From: Pseudomonadota bacterium
GTDB taxonomy: Bacteria; Pseudomonadota; Gammaproteobacteria; Pseudomonadales; Pseudohongiellaceae
Direction: 5' to 3'
Length of the DNA: 35,926 bases
Assembly (NCBI GenBank): GCA_027623555.1
Contig: JAQBSZ010000040.1
Span: 1-35,926 of the forward strand
The notes below the pieces were generated by a model that did not search any database, was not told where the DNA came from, and was given only the letters and a program-made list of their open reading frames with translations. This document shows positions 24,684 to 31,763 of this stretch, in pieces; the stretch's first letter is position 1; each line of letters opens with the position of its first letter. The translations under genes were made by a program, and so were the position numbers.

Positions 24684-26165
24684 TCAGCTAACCCGGGTTC
24701 GACTAACGGCGTCCAGCCAGCCCGCGTATTGCCGTTCCCGCCATTGCTCATCCTTCGCTGGTGAAAAAGCCTGTTCGAGTTGCCATTTACCAGCAATCTC
24801 CTCGAGGCTTGCGAACAAGCCCGCCTGCAACCCGGCTACGTAAGCCGCTCCCAGAGCAGTGGTTTCAGTGATCCTGGGTCGATGCACTTCGCAATTCAGC
24901 AGGTCTGCCAGCTTCTGCAGGACGTAGTCGTTGCGCGCCATACCACCGTCTACTCGAAGGATCTTTAGCGAAGCCCCGTCTCGCTCAATCGCGCCGACCA
25001 GATCCCTGGTCTGGTAGCACACCGACATGAGCGCGGCGGTGACGATCTCCCTGACACCCGTGTCTCGGGTCATGCCAAAGATCGCTCCACGGGCATGGGG
25101 ATCCCAGTAGGGTGCGCCAAGACCGGTGAAGGCCGGCACCAGGTAAACACTTAGTTCCTCACTGGCTGACGCGGCGAGTTTCTCGGAGTCTTCGGCATGT
25201 TCGATAAGTTTCAATCCGTCCCTTATCCATTGCATGGTTGCACCGGCCATGAAGATGCTGCCTTCCACGGCATAGCTGGTTTCTCCGGCAATTCGGTACG
25301 CCACGGTACTAAGTAAGCGATTGGCAGAGTCCACAATCTCCTTGCCAGTGTTGAGTAACAGAAAACAGCCCGTACCATAAGTGCTCTTCGCCATGCCAAT
25401 ATTGAAGCAACCCTGACCAAAGGCGGCGGCTTGCTGATCTCCGATAATACCTGTTATGGGGATTTCACTACCGAGCAGATTGCGATCGGTGACCCCGTAA
25501 TCGGCAGCGCAATCCTTTACTTCCGGGAGTAATGAGGCTGGGATATCGAACAGGCTCAGTAATTCTTCATCCCATTGCTGATCCTTGATATTAAACAGCA
25601 TCGTTCTGGAAGCGTTGGTGGCATCGGTGGCGTGGCTCTTGCCGCCGGTGAGTTGCCACAGAAGAAAGCTGTCTATCGTGCCGAATGCAAGCAAGCCTTT
25701 TTCAGCCTGGCGCCTGGCATCGGGCACATTGTCCAGAACCCAACGAACCTTGGTCGCTGAAAAATAGGGGTCGATCAACAAACCGGTTTTTTCCTGAATC
25801 GTAGCCTCCAGGTTCTTCGTGCGCAATTCTTCGCAATAATCGCTGGTACGCCGATCCTGCCAGACGATGGCATTGTAGACAGGCTCGCCAGTTTCCCGAT
25901 TCCAGAGCACTGTAGTTTCCCGCTGGTTGGTGATGCCAATGCAGTCGATGTCCCGGGAGGTGATTTTCGCGTTCTCGATCGCCGCTAGACAACTGCTGAG
26001 TGTAGTCTGCCAGATTTCTGCGGCATCGTGTTCGACCCAGCCGTTAGCGGGAAAGTGTTGAGTGAATTCCTGTTGCCCAACGCTGACAGGGTTGCCGGTC
26101 TGATCAAAAACCAGCGCCCGGCTGCTCGTAGTCCCCTGGTCAATTGCGAGAATATTTCTGGTCAT
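24684..26165 (-). CDS. glpK: Glycerol kinase
   Basis: FGGY-family kinase converting glycerol and ATP to sn-glycerol 3-phosphate. 493 residues, standard length. The N-terminus [20 protein letters not shown] is the ATPase phosphate loop; [20 protein letters not shown] and [13 protein letters not shown] are glycerol-site segments; [20 protein letters not shown] and [20 protein letters not shown] belong to the second domain. It is divergent from glpD across 154 bp, and with glpD and the ABC transporter forms a glycerol catabolic locus. No glpF-type facilitator is present; uptake is likely via the ABC system. Confidence 0.97.
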   Translation of the reverse strand: MTRNILAIDQGTTSSRALVFDQTGNPVSVGQQEFTQHFPANGWVEHDAAEIWQTTLSSCLAAIENAKITSRDIDCIGITNQRETTVLWNRETGEPVYNAIVWQDRRTSDYCEELRTKNLEATIQEKTGLLIDPYFSATKVRWVLDNVPDARRQAEKGLLAFGTIDSFLLWQLTGGKSHATDATNASRTMLFNIKDQQWDEELLSLFDIPASLLPEVKDCAADYGVTDRNLLGSEIPITGIIGDQQAAAFGQGCFNIGMAKSTYGTGCFLLLNTGKEIVDSANRLLSTVAYRIAGETSYAVEGSIFMAGATMQWIRDGLKLIEHAEDSEKLAASASEELSVYLVPAFTGLGAPYWDPHARGAIFGMTRDTGVREIVTAALMSVCYQTRDLVGAIERDGASLKILRVDGGMARNDYVLQKLADLLNCEVHRPRITETTALGAAYVAGLQAGLFASLEEIAGKWQLEQAFSPAKDEQWRERQYAGWLDAVSRTRVS

Positions 26166-26241
26166 TGAAGATGGTTAGTACTATTAGAAGGCAATAATAG
26201 ATGCTGGACGTAGCCGTGGCTACTCTGAAGATCCGCACCAC

Positions 26242-26270
26242 TTGACAGTTTATATTCAGGTGTCTAACAA
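26242..26270 (+). promoter_or_regulatory. Possible glpD promoter in the glpK-glpD divergent region
   Basis: A perfect TTGACA at 26242-26247 has TAACAA 17 bp downstream (26265-26270), a poor -10. No repeated operator half-sites were recognised by eye in 26166-26319. Confidence 0.28.
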
Positions 26271-26319
26271 GCCAGTCATGTTACACTAAGTCCCTTCGAG
26301 TTTGTCTAGAAACCTTTAC

Positions 26320-27825
26320 GTGGCTGAATCAAACCAAACACATGATCTTCTGGTCATCGGTGGGGGAGTCAACGGTGCTGGAATAGCAGCCGACGCCGCA
26401 GGGCGCGGACTCGATGTCGTACTCTGTGAAAAATCAGACCTGGCAAGCGCCACTTCGTCATCCAGTAGCAAGCTCATTCATGGCGGCTTACGTTACCTGG
26501 AATTCTACCAATTCGGCATGGTGCGCAAATCTCTGAAAGAAAGAGATGTGCTGGCCGCCGCCGCCCCACATATTATTCGTCCTCTTGCGTTTCAAATTCC
26601 ACAGATGCCCCATTCGCGAAATTCACTACTCGTCAGAGCAGGATTGTTTCTCTATGACAATTTGGCAAAGCGACAACGCTTCAAACAATCCCGTGCGCTC
26701 CGCTACGAAGCGGGTGGACCACTGAATGACGCGATCAAGAAAGGCTTCGAATACTGGGATGCCCAGGTGGATGATTCTCGACTGGTGGTGCTTAACGCCC
26801 TGCAGGCACAGAAGAAAGGGGCCAGCATATTAACCCGGACGGAATGTACAGCTATTGCCGAGAGCGCACAGGGTTGGCAGGTAACGCTGCATGACCATAT
26901 CAAGGACAGCGATTCCACCAGGTATTTTCGTGGCATCGTGAATGCATCGGGGCCATGGGTCTCTGCGCTGCTGGAATCACTCACACAGAAGCCTGCGCCT
27001 TACCCAATTCGTCTGGTGAAAGGGAGTCATATTGTGCTGCCGAAACTTCACGACGGTAAGCAGGCCTTTTTATTGCAGCATCACGATGGCAGGGTGGTGT
27101 TCGTTATCCCCTATCTTGGGAAATACTCGTTAATTGGCACGACCGAAGAGGAGTATACGGGCGAGCTTGATAACGTCGAGATATCAAGCAATGAAATCGA
27201 GTACCTGGTTTCTATCGTTAATCTCTATTTCAAGAAGTCCATCCTGCGCTCTGAAATAGTCCACACATACTCCGGGGTGAGGCCACTGATTGACCAGGAA
27301 GGAATGATCGCCAGCCGGGTTTCGCGGGATTACCGTCTCGAATTGACTGCGGATCCTTTCCCCTTGATGTCAGTCTATGGTGGAAAAATTACCACCTATC
27401 GGGTACTCGCCGAGAACGCGATGAATCGGTTGGGCCGTTATTTCCCTGGCATGCGCGGGTCGTGGACGAAGCGAGCCAGGCTTCCGGGTGGTGATTTCGA
27501 AATGGCAGAGAATCTGTTTCAAGAATTGGCAACCAAGTACGCCTGGTTGGGCCCGGACCTGATCTCCCGGTGGTTGGCCAGTTATGGCACCCTGAGCTTT
27601 GACATTCTTGGCGATGCCCGAGGATTGGGTGACCTGGGAGTAAAATTTGGCAAGAGTCTCTATCAGCGAGAGGTCGACTACCTGTGCATCAAGGAATGGG
27701 CCAGAACTGCTGAAGATATTCTGTGGCGAAGGACCAAGCTTGGCTACCAGTTTAGCGCAAAAGAAACGACTTCCCTGTCAAACTATATTAAGCAGTCCCA
27801 TTCAATAGCCAGCCGCAATGCTTGA
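26320..27825 (+). CDS. glpD: Aerobic glycerol-3-phosphate dehydrogenase
   Basis: Membrane-associated FAD enzyme oxidising sn-glycerol 3-phosphate to dihydroxyacetone phosphate and passing electrons to quinone. About 501 residues, matching GlpD. The FAD Rossmann motif is LLVIGGGVNGAGIAADAAGR near residues 10-30, followed by SATSSSSSKLIHGGLRYLE. Other conserved parts are GIVNASGPWV, LVKGSHIVLP and FPLMSVYGGKITTYR. GTG at 26320 gives an N-terminus of the length seen in E. coli GlpD; TTG at 26302 is an alternative six codons upstream, and neither has a clear ribosome site. Its end overlaps the first ABC ATPase gene by 8 bases, indicating an operon. Confidence 0.95.
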   Translation: MAESNQTHDLLVIGGGVNGAGIAADAAGRGLDVVLCEKSDLASATSSSSSKLIHGGLRYLEFYQFGMVRKSLKERDVLAAAAPHIIRPLAFQIPQMPHSRNSLLVRAGLFLYDNLAKRQRFKQSRALRYEAGGPLNDAIKKGFEYWDAQVDDSRLVVLNALQAQKKGASILTRTECTAIAESAQGWQVTLHDHIKDSDSTRYFRGIVNASGPWVSALLESLTQKPAPYPIRLVKGSHIVLPKLHDGKQAFLLQHHDGRVVFVIPYLGKYSLIGTTEEEYTGELDNVEISSNEIEYLVSIVNLYFKKSILRSEIVHTYSGVRPLIDQEGMIASRVSRDYRLELTADPFPLMSVYGGKITTYRVLAENAMNRLGRYFPGMRGSWTKRARLPGGDFEMAENLFQELATKYAWLGPDLISRWLASYGTLSFDILGDARGLGDLGVKFGKSLYQREVDYLCIKEWARTAEDILWRRTKLGYQFSAKETTSLSNYIKQSHSIASRNA

Positions 27826-28897
27826 GCTGCGCAACGTAACTCGCAAAGTAAGCGGTGAAACCTACGTCGATGATATTAGCCTTACCCTGCAACGGGGAGA
27901 GCTGAACATTCTGTTGGGGCCAAACCTTGCAGGCAAGACTTCCCTGATGCGCCTGATGGCGGGACTGGACAAACCTGATTCGGGGTCGATAGATTTCGAC
28001 GGTACATCGGTAATCGGTGTTCCCGTGCAGCGCCGCAAGATTGCCATGGTCTACCAGCAGTTTATCAATTACCCGACGCTCACTGTGTACGACAATATCG
28101 CCTCACCGATGACAGTAATCGGACGCTCTAAAGCGGATATCAAGCGACGGGTAAACGAGGTCGCGGAGCTGTTAGACCTCAAGGACTTTCTGGGGCGCAC
28201 ACCGGATACTCTTTCCGGTGGTCAACAACAGCGGGTAGCCCTGGCAAGAGCGCTGGCCAAGGATGCCGACCTGGTATTACTGGATGAGCCATTGGCGAAT
28301 CTGGACTTTAAGCTGCGTGAAGAACTGCGCGCCGAATTACCGGAATTGTTCGCCGAGATGGGGTCGGTGTTTGTCTATGCGACTTCCGAGCCCACCGAGG
28401 CATTGATACTTGGCGGCAATACCGCTTGTCTGCACGAGGGTAGATTGGTGCAGTTTGGTGCCACGCTGGATTCCTATCGGCAACCCGCCGTGTTGCAGAC
28501 AGCGAAAATTTTTTCCGACCCACCCCTGAATACCATTGACTTGCAATGCATCAATGGGAAATTTCATCTTGCCGATTCCGGCCAGGTCCTGCCGCTGTCG
28601 GCTGCATCGAATCCGGATGGCAACTACACACTCGGGATAAGACCTCACCATCTGACCATGCGGGCACAGCAGTCCAGCGATATCGAACTCAGTGGTAAGG
28701 TATCTGTCACGGAACTGTCCGGTTCTGAAAGTTACGTGCATTTCGATTTCTTTGATGAGGACTGGGTGGCGCTGCTGCATGGCATTAATGATCTGGCCGG
28801 TCAACAGCCAGTCAATTTTTTCGTGCAGCAACAACATGCATTGTTGTTCGACGCGCAAAACCGCTTTGTTAGTTCAATCGCGGGAGCGGGCAGATAG
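27818..28897 (+). CDS. glpS: Glycerol ABC transporter ATP-binding protein, GlpS type
   Basis: 359-residue nucleotide-binding subunit of a MalK/UgpC-like importer. Walker A GPNLAGKT at 34-41, Q loop VYQQFINYP, an intact signature LSGGQQQR from 132, Walker B LVLLDEP at 152-158. The switch (H-loop) position, normally THD, reads YATSEPTEAL, with Ser190 where His is expected. The C-terminal regulatory (TOBE/OB-like) domain runs from about 235 and includes YTLGIRPHHL. Follows glpD with an 8-base overlap and precedes the partner ATPase by one base. Assigned GlpS by order glpD-ATPase-ATPase-permease-permease, as in the rhizobial glycerol system. Confidence 0.82.
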   Translation: MLELRNVTRKVSGETYVDDISLTLQRGELNILLGPNLAGKTSLMRLMAGLDKPDSGSIDFDGTSVIGVPVQRRKIAMVYQQFINYPTLTVYDNIASPMTVIGRSKADIKRRVNEVAELLDLKDFLGRTPDTLSGGQQQRVALARALAKDADLVLLDEPLANLDFKLREELRAELPELFAEMGSVFVYATSEPTEALILGGNTACLHEGRLVQFGATLDSYRQPAVLQTAKIFSDPPLNTIDLQCINGKFHLADSGQVLPLSAASNPDGNYTLGIRPHHLTMRAQQSSDIELSGKVSVTELSGSESYVHFDFFDEDWVALLHGINDLAGQQPVNFFVQQQHALLFDAQNRFVSSIAGAGR

Positions 28898-28898
28898 C

Positions 28899-29960
28899 AT
28901 GGCGAGCATAGAATTACAGGGTGTCGCCCACCGTTATGCGGCCAGCGACCCGAAGTACGCCGTGAATTGGCTGGATCAACACTGGCAGGACGGTGGAGCT
29001 TATGCGCTGCTGGGGCCATCGGGCTGCGGTAAGACCACGCTGTTGAATATCATCTCTGGTCTACTTAAGCCGACTGAAGGAAAGGTCGTGTTCGATGGCA
29101 TAGATATGACCGGCTTGCGAACTGAACAGCGCAATATCGCGCAGGTATTCCAGTTTCCGGTGGTCTACGACACCCTGTCGGTGGCGGAGAATCTCGCCTT
29201 TCCCTTGCGAAACCGTGGCTTCGCAAGGGAAGAGATAGAGAGTCGAGTTCAAGAAGTGTTGGCTCTGCTGGGCATGCAGAGCAGAGCCGGGCAGCGTGCA
29301 AGCAGCCTGAATGCCGATGACAAACAAAAGATTTCGCTGGGTCGGGGACTGGTGCGCAGCGACGTCAACGCCATACTCTTTGACGAGCCGCTTACAGTAA
29401 TCGACCCACATCTGAAGTGGCAGTTGCGTACAGAACTGAAGAAGATTCACCAACGCTTCGGACATACGATGATCTATGTCACCCACGATCAGACAGAAGC
29501 CCTGACTTTTGCCGACCAGGTAATTGTCATGTACGACGGCTCGGTTGTGCAGATTGGTACGCCGCAGGAACTGTTCGACCGGCCGCAGCATACCTTCGTT
29601 GGTCAGTTCATTGGTTCGCCAGGAATGAACGTGCTTGCCTGTGAAATCGATGGCGCCGATGCCGTTGTTGCTGGCAATAGAATTGGCTTGCAGCGCCAAA
29701 TATCCGCTGCGGGTGTCGGGCTTGAGTTGGGAATCAGGCCGGAACACATCGAACTCTCAGCCAGTGAAGGTATTGCCGTACAGATCGTGGCTGTAGAGGA
29801 CGTCGGCAAACACCTGGTGGTTCGCACCCAACTCGCAGAACAGCAGATCGCTGTGATCGTGCAGGAAGGCACACCCATTCCCGAGCATGCCTTCCTGAAG
29901 ATTGATCCAGCTAAATTGAATCTGTATCAGGATTCTTTCCTGGTGGATGCTGGGTCATGA
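28899..29960 (+). CDS. glpT: Glycerol ABC transporter ATP-binding protein, GlpT type
   Basis: 353-residue second nucleotide-binding subunit, distinct from the E. coli MFS protein also named GlpT. Walker A GPSGCGKT from residue 39, Q loop VFQFPVVYDTLS, Walker B AILFDEP, and an intact H loop YVTHDQTEAL with His196. The signature is strongly degenerate: LNADDKQ from 137 in place of LSGGQ. The C-terminal OB-like domain contains LGIRPEHIELS. ATG at 28899 is chosen one base after the upstream stop; an open frame further upstream only reflects overlap with glpS. The stop overlaps the permease start (ATGA). It is motif-complementary to the upstream ATPase. Confidence 0.83.
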   Translation: MASIELQGVAHRYAASDPKYAVNWLDQHWQDGGAYALLGPSGCGKTTLLNIISGLLKPTEGKVVFDGIDMTGLRTEQRNIAQVFQFPVVYDTLSVAENLAFPLRNRGFAREEIESRVQEVLALLGMQSRAGQRASSLNADDKQKISLGRGLVRSDVNAILFDEPLTVIDPHLKWQLRTELKKIHQRFGHTMIYVTHDQTEALTFADQVIVMYDGSVVQIGTPQELFDRPQHTFVGQFIGSPGMNVLACEIDGADAVVAGNRIGLQRQISAAGVGLELGIRPEHIELSASEGIAVQIVAVEDVGKHLVVRTQLAEQQIAVIVQEGTPIPEHAFLKIDPAKLNLYQDSFLVDAGS

Positions 29961-30850
29961 AAATCCACAACAACAAGGCATGGTTGTTAGTATTACCAGT
30001 GCTTATTCTGGTAGCCATCAGTGCCATCATCCCCCTGATGACGGTGGTCAATTATTCAGTGCAGGACTCGTTTGGCAATAACGAATTTTTCTGGGTAGGC
30101 ACGGAGTGGTTCCAGGAAGTATTGAACTCGGAGCGCTTTCATAACGCCCTGCAAAGAACGCTGCTGTTCTCGGCACTGGTTCTGGCCATAGAAATTCCGT
30201 TAGGGATAGTAATTGCATTGGCAATGCCCCGCAGAGGAATCGGCGTCACGATCTGCCTGGTGTTGATGGCATTGCCACTACTGATCCCCTGGAACGTGGT
30301 CGGAACCATCTGGCAGGTATTTGGCAGGGTGGATATCGGCCTGTTGGGTTATGGGCTGGCGAATCTGGGCGTGGATTACAACTACACTCAGGATACCCTC
30401 GATGCCTGGATTACCCTGCTGGTCATGGACGTCTGGCATTGGACCAGCCTAGTGGTGTTGCTGTGTTATTCGGGCCTGGTGGCGATTCCAGAAGTCTACT
30501 ACCAGGCCGCCAGGATCGACGGTGCATCGCGCTGGGCAATCTTCCGTTACATCCAACTGCCGAAGATGAAGCGAGTGTTGTTAATTGCCGTGCTGCTGCG
30601 CTTCATGGATTCCTTCATGATCTACACCGAACCGTTTGTTATCACCGGTGGTGGTCCAGGCAACGCAACCACTTTTCTGTCTATCGATCTCGTGCAGATG
30701 GCAGTGGGCCAGTTCGACCTGGGTCCGGCAGCCGCCATGTCGATCGTCTATTTCCTCATTATCCTGGCCTTGTGCTGGGTGTTCTATACCGTAATGACCA
30801 GCTATGAAAAGCAGGCAGGAACCGGTGCAGGAGGAGGGCGCTATGAATAA
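29957..30850 (+). CDS. glpP: Glycerol ABC transporter permease, GlpP type
   Basis: 297-residue inner-membrane permease of the MalF/UgpA-like family, with six membrane helices starting KAWLLVLPVLILVAISAIIP. The cytoplasmic EAA loop contacting the ATPases is visible as YYQAARIDGASRWAIFRYIQ then LPKM. FMIYTEPFVITGGGPGNATT is a typical segment of this family. It overlaps the ATPase gene by 4 bases and the next permease by 8, so all four subunits are translationally coupled. Confidence 0.88.
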   Translation: MKIHNNKAWLLVLPVLILVAISAIIPLMTVVNYSVQDSFGNNEFFWVGTEWFQEVLNSERFHNALQRTLLFSALVLAIEIPLGIVIALAMPRRGIGVTICLVLMALPLLIPWNVVGTIWQVFGRVDIGLLGYGLANLGVDYNYTQDTLDAWITLLVMDVWHWTSLVVLLCYSGLVAIPEVYYQAARIDGASRWAIFRYIQLPKMKRVLLIAVLLRFMDSFMIYTEPFVITGGGPGNATTFLSIDLVQMAVGQFDLGPAAAMSIVYFLIILALCWVFYTVMTSYEKQAGTGAGGGRYE

Positions 30851-31655
30851 CAGCCACAGTTATGTAAAGACATTCACACTGGTCTTTTACATTCTGTTCC
30901 TGATGCTGCCGATCTACTGGCTGGTGAACATGAGCTTCAAGACTAACCAGGAGATCCTGTCCACGTTCAGCCTGTGGCCTCAGGATTTCACGCTGGACAA
31001 TTACCTCACCATCTTCACGGATGCTTCCTGGTACAGTGGTTATATCAATTCCATGATCTACGTGGCGATGAATACCGTAATCTCAGTAAGTGTCGCCTTG
31101 CCAGCCGCTTATGCATTCTCCCGTTACCGATTCCTCGGCGACAAACATCTGTTCTTCTGGCTGCTGACAAACCGAATGGCGCCACCGGCTGTGTTCGTGC
31201 TGCCATTCTTCCAGCTGTACTCCGCCTTCGGTCTTATCGATACCCATATTGCCGTGGCGCTTGCCCATTGTCTGTTCAACGTGCCCCTGGCCGTGTGGAT
31301 ACTGGAAGGCTTCATGTCCGGCGTGCCGAAGGAGATTGACGAGACAGCGTATATCGACGGTTATTCTTTTCCACGCTTCTTCGTCAAGATCTTTGCTCCA
31401 TTAATCGCCAGCGGCATCGGCGTCGCGGCCTTCTTCTGTTTCATGTTCTCCTGGGTAGAATTACTCATTGCACGCACGCTGACCGTCACCGACGCCAAGC
31501 CAATAGCGGCCGTCATGACACGCACTGTCTCCGCCTCTGGCCTGGACTGGGGAGTGCTGGCAGCAGCCGGCGTGCTCACTATCATACCCGGTGCCCTGGT
31601 CATCTATTTCGTCCGTAACCACATCGCCAAGGGCTTTGCCCTGGGCCGGGTTTAA
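30843..31655 (+). CDS. glpQ: Glycerol ABC transporter permease, GlpQ type
   Basis: 270-residue MalG/UgpE-like permease, partner of the preceding one. Six membrane helices; N-terminal MLPIYWLVNMSFKTNQEILS and an EAA loop with EIDETAYIDGYSFPRFFVKI, ending in the usual C-terminal GFALGRV. Start ATG 30843 has AGGAGG five bases upstream; the in-frame ATG at 30804 lies inside the preceding gene and is not needed. This is the last gene of the transporter. The substrate-binding protein and small membrane protein that follow GlpQ in rhizobia are missing. Confidence 0.88.
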   Translation: MNNSHSYVKTFTLVFYILFLMLPIYWLVNMSFKTNQEILSTFSLWPQDFTLDNYLTIFTDASWYSGYINSMIYVAMNTVISVSVALPAAYAFSRYRFLGDKHLFFWLLTNRMAPPAVFVLPFFQLYSAFGLIDTHIAVALAHCLFNVPLAVWILEGFMSGVPKEIDETAYIDGYSFPRFFVKIFAPLIASGIGVAAFFCFMFSWVELLIARTLTVTDAKPIAAVMTRTVSASGLDWGVLAAAGVLTIIPGALVIYFVRNHIAKGFALGRV

Positions 31656-31674
31656 GCTGAGAAAAGGAGAAAAC

Positions 31675-31698
31675 GTGCCAGGCACCGGTGCCTGGCAC
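31675..31698. repeat. Perfect 24-bp palindrome, REP-like
   Basis: Two 12-base arms, GTGCCAGGCACC and its exact complement, meet without a loop between the permease gene and the next hydrolase gene. Each arm itself contains the palindromic core GTGCCAGGCAC. No T tract follows, so it is not a classical terminator. It resembles a REP-type unit or a protein-binding operator. Confidence 0.75.
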
Positions 31699-31763
31699 CG
31701 CTATCGGTAATGGGATAGGCTCACCCTTCTGGAAACCGCAATGATTAGGCAGGAGACCAATCC

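Noticed and set aside
28692..28898. Longer N-terminus for the second ABC ATPase
   Set aside because: This part lies wholly inside the preceding ATPase gene; the ATG at 28899, one base after that gene's stop, gives the normal ABC N-terminus.
31675..31698. 24-bp palindrome as a transcription terminator
   Set aside because: There is no loop and no T tract after it.
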